Shown one piece after another: positions 1-7,759 of a stretch of 12,356 bases of DNA (within the stretch, counting starts at the first letter, position 1; each line of letters starts with the position of its first letter). The DNA lies in assembly GCA_003453735.1 (NCBI GenBank), contig DMNE01000078.1:1-12356 (forward strand), read 5' to 3'. The notes under the pieces are model-generated. The model was not told the DNA's origin. It saw only the letters and a program-made list of their open reading frames with translations, and ran no database searches. The stretch is from Nitrospiraceae bacterium (GTDB lineage: Bacteria > Nitrospirota > Thermodesulfovibrionia > Thermodesulfovibrionales > UBA9159). The position numbers and the translations under genes were made by a program.

Positions 1-83
1 GTCTTATGGAGCGTATCGGAGAACGCTGCCAGTATTGTGCCAAGCCCCTCTCCGAATGTTCTCCCCTCGGTGTCGGTGAATGA
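1..83 (+). CDS. C-terminal fragment of an unidentified CxxC protein (partial)
   Basis: The frame beginning at base 3 is open from the window edge to a TGA at 81-83. It encodes about 26 residues that include RCQYCAKPLSEC, a CxxC followed by a third cysteine, as in zinc-ribbon or knuckle tails. The gene would start outside the window and converge on the CAP gene. An ATG at 6-8 could instead start a 25-residue peptide, but the Cys pattern looks more like the tail of a longer protein. The stretch is short enough to be open by chance. The family is not recognised; the Cys pattern is seen, and metal binding is inference. Confidence 0.3.
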   Translation, partial: LMERIGERCQYCAKPLSECSPLGVGE

Positions 84-160
84 CAATAACCATATGCGAT
101 GAATCGATGTGGTCCTAAGAATCGTGTCATTCTCCTGACCTGTTTCATTAATGCGTTCGA

Positions 161-221
161 GAGAATTATTGGTCCTAATGCTCCTGTTGTTTGGTCGGGA
201 AAGATGTATTGGATAATTCTC
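161..221. repeat. 9-bp inverted repeat downstream of the CAP gene
   Basis: GAGAATTAT at 161-169 and ATAATTCTC at 213-221 are perfect reverse complements 43 nt apart, ending 6 bp beyond the CAP gene stop codon. The arm at 213-221 is the first sequence transcribed after that gene. It could form a 3' stem for the minus-strand transcript, but no T-tract follows the distal arm, so it is not a standard intrinsic terminator. A 9-bp direct repeat, TGGTCCTAA at 110-118 and 170-178, lies in the same gap. Nothing else is recognised in 84-227. Confidence 0.4.
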
Positions 222-227
222 AACTTT

Positions 228-803
228 TCAGCAGAAGTTTTCGGTTACGTAGACAACCCCACGGTCATCGCAAACAGAAACGCCTATTCCCTCTCGTTTG
301 AAATAAGGTGCCAGAATATTTTTCCTATGTCCTTCGCTCTTCATCCATCTGTTCACCACTGACTCGGCAAGTTCATCTTCCGTATTCCAGTCGAAAAACG
401 TCTCCCCGTGCTGATAAAGAGATGAACTGTAGAGATTGTCTTGTGAGATATTTTCTGCACCGAGACAGGTAGTGTCACCTATCCGGATATTACATTCCAA
501 CGCCACAGCCTTGTACCTATCATAAAAACATCTGCCCTCCGGGTCATTGTGAGAAAAGAAGTTCCGATGATCCATATCCTGACTATATTTTCGGGCAACC
601 GCGTGCAAGCTTTCATCCCATGATAGAACTGACAGACCCTTTTTCTTTCTTTCCTTGTTGACCAGGGCATGGATCTTCTTTTCGAGTCGCGAGATATCGA
701 TATGTGGCCGGGCGGATCTATAAGACCTCGTATCGTTCTCCCGGCTTTCCACGATGCCAGATATGCAGAGCACACATAAGATAACAGCTATAGTCTTCAC
801 CAA
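228..803 (-). CDS. secreted CAP/SCP-domain protein
   Basis: This 191-residue protein belongs to the CAP superfamily (SCP/PR-1/YkwD-like). Residues about 4-20 form a hydrophobic signal segment (IAVILCVLCISGIVES), so the product is probably secreted; no canonical lipobox is seen. The CAP domain covers roughly 36-191. It has SHND (H85), GAENIS (E117), GHRKNIL (H159) and a terminal TENFC, which fits the H/E/E/H cavity residues of the family. C92, C104, C113, C178 and the last residue C191 could form disulfides. The start shown is TTG at 803-801. A GTG one codon later gives a cleaner MKT signal peptide, and a TGA a few codons upstream excludes a longer form. Bacterial CAP proteins have no single agreed function. 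It is divergent from the glycan operon and separated by 395 bp, so a link to the operon is not shown. Confidence 0.9.
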   Translation of the reverse strand: MVKTIAVILCVLCISGIVESRENDTRSYRSARPHIDISRLEKKIHALVNKERKKKGLSVLSWDESLHAVARKYSQDMDHRNFFSHNDPEGRCFYDRYKAVALECNIRIGDTTCLGAENISQDNLYSSSLYQHGETFFDWNTEDELAESVVNRWMKSEGHRKNILAPYFKREGIGVSVCDDRGVVYVTENFC

Positions 804-867
804 CGTTTTTCCACTCTTTCATATTTTACACCCGCCATGCCAACGAATTCCACTTGTATTTCACGCA

Positions 868-873
868 ATTATA
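868..873 (-). promoter_or_regulatory. candidate -10 box for the CAP gene
   Basis: Read on the minus strand this is a perfect TATAAT, 65 bp upstream of the CAP start. No good -35 hexamer is seen 16-18 nt further upstream, so the call rests on the -10 box alone. Confidence 0.3.
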
Positions 874-1147
874 GTAGGGTAAAAGGTGCAGATTCTGGAA
901 GAAGAGCGCAGATTCACTGAGTTCAGATTTCCTACGAAAGAAAAGTCTTGGGCTAACACGGTCACAAAAAAATGCCCCTGCATATACAAGTGTTCCCCTT
1001 CACGTCGCAGAGCGTCACAGAGAGGAACCTGTGCAATCGCCAGGGAATGTCCCGAATTCTATTTGGGGGGATGTCACGCAATGCTCTCACGGGGGTAAGC
1101 TAATGATTGCCCGTACAGTTACACTTAGGTGGCACAAATACGCTTCA

Positions 1148-1177
1148 TTGAATTATGAACTTCATTTGCAGTAAACT
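1148..1177 (+). promoter_or_regulatory. candidate sigma-70 type promoter for the exporter operon
   Basis: TTGAAT (1148-1153) and TAAACT (1172-1177) are separated by 18 bp and each match the sigma-70 consensus at 4 of 6 positions. Initiation would fall near 1184, giving a leader of only about 15 nt and leaving the GGAG at 1181-1184 barely transcribed. The true start may therefore lie further upstream. Confidence 0.25.
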
Positions 1178-1198
1178 ACGGGAGAAGCGATTCTAACT

Positions 1199-1975
1199 AT
1201 GATTCATGGCAATCCTCTTCGATATTACTTCGACTTGATCGTAACCCTGACCCAAAAGGAACTGAAGGTGAGATACAAGAGGAGCTTCTTGGGCTATCTT
1301 TGGTCGATAGCCAATCCTCTTGCCCTCGCTCTGGTTTTTTTCGTTGCCTTTAAGGTCGTCATGAAGATCGGGATAGAGAACTATACCTTGTTTCTGATCT
1401 CGGGACTCTTCCCCTGGCAGTGGTTCGCCAATTCTATAAACAGTTCGCCTATGGCACTGCTGGGAAACGCTTCCCTCATCAAGAAGGTCAATTTCCCCAG
1501 AGAGATTCTGATCGTAGTGAATGTGCTAAACGATATGTTGCATTTCATCCTTTCCATCCCTGTTATCGTAGTGTTCCTCATCTACTACGGCATGAGGCCT
1601 GACTTGACATGGGTCGTCGGCATTCCTCTGTTGCTCTTTATTCAGTTCGTCATGGTGTGCGGATTTGCAATGGCCTTAGCGGCCATTAATCTCTTTTTCC
1701 GAGACCTCGAAAGGCTCACTTTCATCATTACGACACTTCTTTTCTACTTAACTCCTATAATATACTCCGAGAACATGATCCCTGAAAAGCACAGGCACCT
1801 AATCTCCCTTCTGAACCCGACCATACCGCTTTTCGTCTCGTGGAGGAGCCTTTTCCTGGAGGGCACCCTTCACTTCAGACTGATTGCTGCTTCCCTCCTG
1901 TATTCGGTGATCATATTTCTCATCGGGTATGCAGTCTTCAGAAGATTAAAATGGAAGTTTGCAGAGGTTCTGTAG
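1199..1975 (+). CDS. wzm: polysaccharide ABC exporter permease (Wzm/ABC-2 family)
   Basis: This 258-residue membrane protein has the usual length for Wzm-type ABC-2 permeases, which form the channel moving lipid-linked polysaccharide across the inner membrane. The N-terminal part has the family pattern RYKRSFLGYLWSIANPL, followed by hydrophobic segments at roughly 34-55, 62-80, 107-128, 137-165, 170-192 and 225-247. FPWQWF and KKVNFPREILIV are typical of this permease group. The ATG start has a weak GGAG 14 nt upstream. The stop codon TAG is immediately followed by the TTG start of the ATPase partner, so the two are co-transcribed and probably translationally coupled. O-antigen, teichoic acid-like and S-layer glycan exporters share this fold, so the substrate cannot be named. 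Confidence 0.93.
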   Translation: MIHGNPLRYYFDLIVTLTQKELKVRYKRSFLGYLWSIANPLALALVFFVAFKVVMKIGIENYTLFLISGLFPWQWFANSINSSPMALLGNASLIKKVNFPREILIVVNVLNDMLHFILSIPVIVVFLIYYGMRPDLTWVVGIPLLLFIQFVMVCGFAMALAAINLFFRDLERLTFIITTLLFYLTPIIYSENMIPEKHRHLISLLNPTIPLFVSWRSLFLEGTLHFRLIAASLLYSVIIFLIGYAVFRRLKWKFAEVL

Positions 1976-3568
1976 TTGGGCACGCAAGCGATTAGGTTCA
2001 AGGGAGTATACAAAGAATTCCCTTTTTATCGGACGATGACGACAGGAGGATTCAAGTCATTCATTCTCCACATGCCGAAGACCCTGTATTCCCTGAAGAA
2101 GACGAGGTTTGTAGCCCTCCGGGATCTCACCTTCGAGATATTTCACGGAGAAACCGTCGGCATTATTGGGGAGAACGGCTCGGGCAAGAGCACCATATTG
2201 GGGCTTATCGCAGGGGTGCTCAAGCCTGACAGAGGCTTGATATGGATAGAAGGGAAGGTCTCTTCACTCCTTGAACTGGGTGCTGGGTTTCATCCCGACC
2301 TGTCAGGTGAGGAGAACATTATCCTGAATGGTATCCTCCTGGGGTTCACAAGAAAAGAGGTCATGAAGAGGATCGACCGAATACGAGAGTTTTCTGGGCT
2401 AGGTGAGTTCATATACCAGCCCGTGAGGACATACTCATCGGGGATGCACGCCAGGCTCGGCTTCTCCGTGGCCGTTCACCTCGACCACCAGATTCTTCTC
2501 GTCGATGAGGTGATGGCCGTCGGAGATGCAGATTTTCAGCAAAAATGTCTGGACAAAATGGAGGAGATAAAGCGATCGGGCGTTACGATTGTCATCGTGA
2601 GCCATGACTTGTCGCTCATAGCCAAGATATGTGACCGGGCAATCTGGATAGACGAGGGCAAGACAAAAGCTGTGGGTGAGCCTGAAGGCGTAGCAAGAGA
2701 TTATATGGCCCTCAAGGGACATGCGGTAGGCCTATCCGATCAGGGTTCGCCCGTCTCCCCTGAGATAAAGGAAGACAAAGCTCGTGTGGAATTGGATAAG
2801 CAGGCAAATGTTCCTTCATGGTGGGATTCCCCTTTGATTCTCCGGCATATAGAAGGACTCGTGACGGGAGACAATGATATCAATTTCCCCCGGTTTCTCA
2901 GAAGAGAATACGTCAAGGAACCCCTCGACAGGGGACTTTGTATCAGGAGCAGGCTCCCGGCTATGGTGAACATGTTCGTCAGAGACGATATTTGCAGAGG
3001 CTTTGACGAGATAGAGATCCCCCTTGATGCCGACACGGCAGAAAACGTCGTCAAGAAGATATCGATTCTTTCTCACACGAATTATTATGACATGTTCGTT
3101 TCCATAGATGCGCTCAGCAGGATAGGAAACCCGAGGGAACTCCTGACGAAAGTAAGAAATTCTCTCAAAGAAGAGGGGCTTGTTATCGCCCTTGAACACA
3201 TCGGGGCAAGGAGAAGCGAAAGAAAAGACACGCAGGAGGAGATTGTCAACATGTTTTACCGGTTTCTTCCTGACCGTTACAGAACCTGCGAGACAATATA
3301 TGGTCTTTCCGATGAGGCCTATGGAGCGGGCTCATCGATAGTCATTCCTTCTCTCGGTGATTTCTTTAATATTGACGCCATAAAATATCTCGGCGGCTCT
3401 CTCTTTGGACCCCTCTTTTCACATATCTCAACAGGTTTTGACGTGATAGAGAAAGAGAATTCCCCTCTCATGAAAGTGATTCTGGAGTTCGAGCAGGTTT
3501 TAATAAAGAACGGGACTTTGTCGAACGACTATGCCATGGTCATTGCAAGGAAAAGGACAGGAAAGTAA
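1976..3568 (+). CDS. wzt: Wzt-like exporter ATPase fused to a methyltransferase-like domain
   Basis: This 530-residue protein pairs with the upstream permease. Residues about 5-245 form a Wzt-type ABC ATPase: Walker A GENGSGKST (65-73), LGAGFHP (101-107), signature TYSSGM (152-157), Walker B ILLVDEVMAVGD (173-184) and H-loop H210. Wzt proteins usually end in a jelly-roll glycan-binding domain. Here, after a charged linker (about 250-278), residues 279-530 instead resemble class I SAM methyltransferases of the 'SWWDSPLxLRHI..VTGD' type. Matching parts are the LLTKVRNSLKEEGLVIALEH strand-helix region, a YRFLPDRYRT segment and the tail NGTLSNDYAMVIARK. The expected glycine-rich SAM loop is replaced by GLCIRSRLPAM (320-330), so catalysis looks lost. 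The start is TTG, set directly against the permease stop, with AGAGG 8 nt upstream. The ATPase is certain; the nature of the C-domain is family recall and should be tested. Confidence 0.92.
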   Translation: MGTQAIRFKGVYKEFPFYRTMTTGGFKSFILHMPKTLYSLKKTRFVALRDLTFEIFHGETVGIIGENGSGKSTILGLIAGVLKPDRGLIWIEGKVSSLLELGAGFHPDLSGEENIILNGILLGFTRKEVMKRIDRIREFSGLGEFIYQPVRTYSSGMHARLGFSVAVHLDHQILLVDEVMAVGDADFQQKCLDKMEEIKRSGVTIVIVSHDLSLIAKICDRAIWIDEGKTKAVGEPEGVARDYMALKGHAVGLSDQGSPVSPEIKEDKARVELDKQANVPSWWDSPLILRHIEGLVTGDNDINFPRFLRREYVKEPLDRGLCIRSRLPAMVNMFVRDDICRGFDEIEIPLDADTAENVVKKISILSHTNYYDMFVSIDALSRIGNPRELLTKVRNSLKEEGLVIALEHIGARRSERKDTQEEIVNMFYRFLPDRYRTCETIYGLSDEAYGAGSSIVIPSLGDFFNIDAIKYLGGSLFGPLFSHISTGFDVIEKENSPLMKVILEFEQVLIKNGTLSNDYAMVIARKRTGK

Positions 3569-3571
3569 GGC

Positions 3572-6500
3572 ATGGAGAAAAACAGCAGCCCGCTGGTTTC
3601 TGTAATCGTCAGGACAAAGGACAGGCCGAGACTTTTGAAAGCGGCCCTGGAGAGCATTGCCGCACAGACCTACAGGCCTATAGAGGTGGTCCTCGTCAAT
3701 GACGGGGGGTGTGACCTCGCCATCGAAGGAATCAAGGACATCCTGGGGGATATTGCCCTCAATGCAATCGGCTTCGAAACGAACAGGGGAAGGGCTGCTG
3801 CAGGGAATGCGGGCATCCTCAATGCACGGGGAAAATATATAGGGTTCCTTGACGATGATGATGAGTTGAACCCTGACCATCTCTCAACGCTTGTAGGTTC
3901 CCTGCTGAAGCAGGGAACCTACAAGGTCGCCTATACCGAGTCCGAGTTCATAGTGAGAGAGCTCGATCCCGGATGCGGAACTACCGTAATCAGAGACCGA
4001 AAAGTCTTTGCATCCTATGATTTTTCTTATGTGGACCTTCTTGTCGGAAACTATATTCCCTTGATCTCTCTTCTCTTTTCAGCCAACATTCTTAAGAATT
4101 CAGGTGGTTTTGACGAGGGGTTTGAGCTCTATGAGGACTGGGATCTCCTCTTGCGGATCGGCAAAGATTATCCTTTCTATCATATCAAAAAGGTCACCTG
4201 CATATATAACCAGTGGAATAAGAGTTCACAAATCGCGCAGTCGGCAGAAACTTCAACGGTCAAAGATGCTTTTTCCAGGGTCATCAACAAACACCGTGAA
4301 AAGATTACTGCAGAGACAATTCTGAACTTGAAGAAGAAGCAGGAGATCCTCACGACGGAACTAAAGGAGTTGATTCGGAGATGTTCAGAATTACAGTCCA
4401 CATTAAAGTCCACGCTTTCCCAAAAGGACGCTGAGGTTTCTCGCAAAATTGCCGAAATTTCAGAGAAGGACGCCCTACTTCTTAGAAAGGATGTTGAGCT
4501 TTCCCAGAAGGAATTAGAGATATCGTCCCTAAATACTCTGGCTACGACTCTTGGAGAAGTGATAAGCGAGATACAGGCGACACTCGGCTGGCGTATGTTG
4601 CTGAAGGTGCGAAGTCTCCGTGATAGATTTCTTCCTGCCGGGACGAAGAGGAGGGAGATCTATCGAAAGATCGTAAGGGGCACGAAGAAAGATGGGTTAA
4701 ACGAGACGCCGATCAGCACATCGGAACTGGTGAAGCCCGAGGAAGTAGTTGATAAGAAACACGCTCTCGAAGAGACCGTCACCGAAGACAGCACCCTCGG
4801 AATTATTGGAGAGACCCCTGCTGCAGGGCTCGATGATAAAGGTTATTACGAATGGATCAAGGAAAACGAGCCGGGTCAGGAAGACCTGAGAAGACAGCGG
4901 GAAGAATCCCGACTTTTTCTTTACAGGCCTCTCATAAGCATTATCGTCCCCGTTTATAAGACAGATAAGGATATGCTCACAAAGATGATAGAATCTGTAT
5001 CTGGGCAGACCTACGAAAACTGGCAGCTGTGTATTGCCGAAGGCAATTCTGGCGAGTCCTATATCTGTGAGGCACTTCAGTCCTGTTCACAAAGAGACAG
5101 AAGGATAAAAGTCAAATATTTGGACGAGAACAAGCATATCTCTGGGAATTCGAATGAGGCGCTCTGCCTTGCGGAAGGCGATTTTGTCGGGTTCCTCGAC
5201 CATGACGATGAACTCTCATCCTTTGCGCTTTACGAGGTGGTAAGGCTCTTGAACGAAGATCCCTCCTTGGACTTTATCTATTCTGACGAAGACAAACTTG
5301 ATTTGGAAGGCAAAAGATCTTTCCCCTTATTTAAGCCTGACTGGTCCCCTGACCTCCTTCTTTCCGTCAACTATATATGCCATTTTTCCGTATTGCGCAA
5401 AGGTCTCGTTCATAAACTCGGCGGATTCCGCAAAGGGTATGACGGGGCACAGGATTTTGATCTCTTCCTCAGAGCAAGTAGCATAACCTCCCGTATTGCC
5501 CATATTCCGAGGGTGTTGTACCATTGGAGGGAACACATGAATTCCACCTCCGGCGATGTCTCAAGGAAAGCCTACGCAGATTCCTCAGGCAAGACAGCGC
5601 TCACGGATTTTCTCACATCAAAGGGTATCGAAGCTCATGTGCTATCTGGCCGGCTAAAGACAAATTACTTAATCAAGTACAAAATAAAAGGAAATCCTCT
5701 TGTCTCCATTATTATCCCTTTCAGGGACAAGGTGGAACTCCTGAAGAAATGTGTCGCCAGCATTCTGGATAAGACGGCTTACAGAGAATATGAACTTATT
5801 CTCGTCTCAAACAGGAGCGAGGAGGAGGAAACGTTTCGCTACCTCGACTCCATCAGGAGGGATGCCAAGATAAGGATTTTGCCCTTCGATGAAGAGTTTA
5901 ATTTTTCGAGGTTAAACAATTATGCGGTGAGAAAGGCACGAGGGGACTATCTTGTCTTTCTCAACAACGATACCGAAATTATCACCGGTGACTGGTTGTC
6001 TATCTTGCTTGAGAACGCCCAAAGAGAAGAGATTGGCGTAGTCGGCTGCAAACTCCTTTTTCCGGATAACACGATACAGCATGCAGGGATAATCATGGGT
6101 ATGACCGGATTTGCGGGTCACGTCTTCTCTGGCCTACCCGATCACTTATATACGTATTTCGGCTCGGCGGACTTCATAAGAAATCTCCTTGCCGTCACCG
6201 CAGCCTGTATGATGATAAAGAGAAAGCTCTTTGAAAGGGCGGGTGGGTTTAATGAGTCCTTTATCGTCTGCGGAAGTGACGTTGATTTCTGTCTGAGGAT
6301 ATACGAAATGGGGTTTAGGAATATATATACGCCATACGCTATCCTTTATCACCACGAGTCCGCCTCGAGGGGGTCACACATCCCTGTGAGTGATTTCGAG
6401 CTTTCCCTCGAGAGGTATGGGAAATTTCTCAATGGGAGGGACCCCTATTATAATCCGAACCTTACCCTCTTAAATACGGACTGTTCCCTGAAGATCAGTG

Positions 6501-7759
6501 ATGAGGAGAAAATTCTCAGGGAGCTCAGGGACAATGCAGTGGCACAGAGCGGAATGCCCATTGCTATTGCGAGAGAGAATGAAGAACAACCCGAGACGAT
6601 TGAATCAGTGAATCTCGTTGACGCCTTTGATTTCTGCATGGAGGATTTGGACAGCAGCAGGGAGCTCGTGTCCGCGTTCGAAAGGAAGAGGCCGGGCATT
6701 GCAAGCATAAACTGGTTTATTCCTTATTTTCATCACGCTTTCTACGGAGGGATCTATACGATATTCAGGTTTGGCGACTTTTTCTCCCGGAAAGGGATCA
6801 AGAACAGGTTTGTTCTCTATGACACTCCCTCTGTGTCCGAAGAAGAGATAGAGGACAAGATACGGTTGGCCTTCCCGGAGATAAAGGACGTCGAGGTCTT
6901 TGTCAACAGAAGCCATGATGTAAACAGTATTCCCTATTCAGATGTGTCCATCGCCACGCTTTGGACATCAGCATATTCTCTCCTTAAGTTCAAGAACACT
7001 CTGGGGAAGTTCTATTTCATTCAGGACTATGAACCGCTTTTTTACCCTGCGGGCACATGCTACGCACTGGCAGAGGCGACCTACCGGTTTGGTTTTCACG
7101 GCATCGTCAACACGCCAGGGCTTTATGAGTTTATGAAGAAAACCTATGATATAAAAGCCCAGTACTTTGTACCGGCCGTTGATCAGCACGTCTTCTTCCC
7201 AAAGAAAACACCCGCGAGAGAGAATGAAAAGAGACTGAAGCTCTTTTTTTATGGAAGACCTCAGCATGACAGGAACGCCTTCGACCTTGCCATGGCAACA
7301 GCAAAAAAAGTCAAGGCCCGGCTCGGAAACAGAATTGAGATTGTGTCGGCCGGGAGCGAGTGGAACCCGAACGATTACGGGCTTGGCGGAACGGTCTCAA
7401 ACTTAGGCCTCCTCGGTTATGAAGAGACGGGCGACCTCTATCGAAAATCCGATTTCGGCCTGATTCTGATGTTTACGAAGCATCCGTCCTATCTGCCCAT
7501 GGAGCTCATGGCAAGCGGCTCGATCGTGATCACCAATCATAACGAAGCCAACACGTGGCTCCTGCAGGACGGGACAAACTGTATCGTTGTGGAGCCATCG
7601 CCAACGTACATAGCGGAGAGGCTCATGCGCCTCATAGAAAACCCCGAGCTTCAGGAGACCATCAGGGACAACGCGTTCAGGACGGCAGCTTCATACGACT
7701 GGGGGAGAGAGATGGAGAAGATCTATAAGTTTATTACAGGAAATCAACCGGGTTCATGA
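3572..7759 (+). CDS. multi-domain glycosyltransferase (three GT2 modules plus a WsaF-like GT-B module)
   Basis: This 1395-residue cytoplasmic or membrane-associated protein has four probable transferase modules. GT2-a (about 7-235) shows VSVIVRTKDRP, VLVNDGG, FLDDDDE (92-98) and YEDWD (187-191). A coiled coil (about 240-335) follows, then GWRMLLKVRSLRDRFL (339-354). GT2-b (about 453-700) has FLDHDDE (541-547) and QDFDLFLRA (627-635). GT2-c (about 709-960) has FLNNDTE (796-802) and DVDFCLRI (903-910). The C-terminal part (about 1043-1395), with INWFIPYFHHAFYGGIYTIF, QDYEPLFYPAG (1151 on) and LPMELMASGS, resembles GT4-type WsaF rhamnosyltransferases. In GT2-b the usual Asp-rich motif after strand 2 reads AEGNSG (489-494). 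The ATG lies 3 nt after the ATPase stop, with AGGA 9 nt upstream. It probably adds several different linkages of the repeat unit; sugar specificity is unknown. Confidence 0.92.
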   Translation: MEKNSSPLVSVIVRTKDRPRLLKAALESIAAQTYRPIEVVLVNDGGCDLAIEGIKDILGDIALNAIGFETNRGRAAAGNAGILNARGKYIGFLDDDDELNPDHLSTLVGSLLKQGTYKVAYTESEFIVRELDPGCGTTVIRDRKVFASYDFSYVDLLVGNYIPLISLLFSANILKNSGGFDEGFELYEDWDLLLRIGKDYPFYHIKKVTCIYNQWNKSSQIAQSAETSTVKDAFSRVINKHREKITAETILNLKKKQEILTTELKELIRRCSELQSTLKSTLSQKDAEVSRKIAEISEKDALLLRKDVELSQKELEISSLNTLATTLGEVISEIQATLGWRMLLKVRSLRDRFLPAGTKRREIYRKIVRGTKKDGLNETPISTSELVKPEEVVDKKHALEETVTEDSTLGIIGETPAAGLDDKGYYEWIKENEPGQEDLRRQREESRLFLYRPLISIIVPVYKTDKDMLTKMIESVSGQTYENWQLCIAEGNSGESYICEALQSCSQRDRRIKVKYLDENKHISGNSNEALCLAEGDFVGFLDHDDELSSFALYEVVRLLNEDPSLDFIYSDEDKLDLEGKRSFPLFKPDWSPDLLLSVNYICHFSVLRKGLVHKLGGFRKGYDGAQDFDLFLRASSITSRIAHIPRVLYHWREHMNSTSGDVSRKAYADSSGKTALTDFLTSKGIEAHVLSGRLKTNYLIKYKIKGNPLVSIIIPFRDKVELLKKCVASILDKTAYREYELILVSNRSEEEETFRYLDSIRRDAKIRILPFDEEFNFSRLNNYAVRKARGDYLVFLNNDTEIITGDWLSILLENAQREEIGVVGCKLLFPDNTIQHAGIIMGMTGFAGHVFSGLPDHLYTYFGSADFIRNLLAVTAACMMIKRKLFERAGGFNESFIVCGSDVDFCLRIYEMGFRNIYTPYAILYHHESASRGSHIPVSDFELSLERYGKFLNGRDPYYNPNLTLLNTDCSLKISDEEKILRELRDNAVAQSGMPIAIARENEEQPETIESVNLVDAFDFCMEDLDSSRELVSAFERKRPGIASINWFIPYFHHAFYGGIYTIFRFGDFFSRKGIKNRFVLYDTPSVSEEEIEDKIRLAFPEIKDVEVFVNRSHDVNSIPYSDVSIATLWTSAYSLLKFKNTLGKFYFIQDYEPLFYPAGTCYALAEATYRFGFHGIVNTPGLYEFMKKTYDIKAQYFVPAVDQHVFFPKKTPARENEKRLKLFFYGRPQHDRNAFDLAMATAKKVKARLGNRIEIVSAGSEWNPNDYGLGGTVSNLGLLGYEETGDLYRKSDFGLILMFTKHPSYLPMELMASGSIVITNHNEANTWLLQDGTNCIVVEPSPTYIAERLMRLIENPELQETIRDNAFRTAASYDWGREMEKIYKFITGNQPGS
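3890..3925. repeat. perfect 16-bp inverted repeat with 4-nt loop inside the coding sequence
   Basis: The arm at 3890-3905 (CTTGTAGGTTCCCTGC) is the exact reverse complement of 3910-3925, with TGAA between. The pairing also allows a seventeenth T-A pair and a 2-nt loop. It lies in the first GT2 module and encodes LVGSLLKQGTYK in frame, a plausible stretch for the fold, so the reading frame is intact. No T-run follows, so it is not an intrinsic terminator. Its role is unknown. Confidence 0.9.

Larger units (their letters stand above)
804..1198. other. divergent intergenic region with small hairpins
   Basis: These 395 bp separate the CAP gene from the exporter operon and hold no convincing gene. 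Visible dyads on the + strand are: CACAG/CTGTG (1016-1020, 1029-1033) with an outer GCG/CGC; GGGA-ATG-TCCC (1043-1053); and ACGGG/CCCGT (1089-1093, 1110-1114), which crosses GCAAT/ATTGC (1078-1082, 1106-1110). No known riboswitch consensus was recognised. A GTG-started frame at 886-1098 (70 codons) encodes a cysteine-rich peptide (KKCPCIYKC, RGTCAIAREC, GGC). An AGGG lies 6 nt upstream, but no clear homologue comes to mind, so it is not called as a gene. Confidence 0.5.

Noticed and set aside
99..362. + strand open frame over the 3' end of the CAP gene
   Set aside because: It overlaps the well-supported CAP coding sequence in antisense and shows no recognisable domain.
1130..1143. Sigma-54-like TGGCAC...GC upstream of wzm
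   Set aside because: The spacing between GG and GC is 9 nt, whereas sigma-54 promoters need 10, and the -12 element reads CGCT rather than TTGC.
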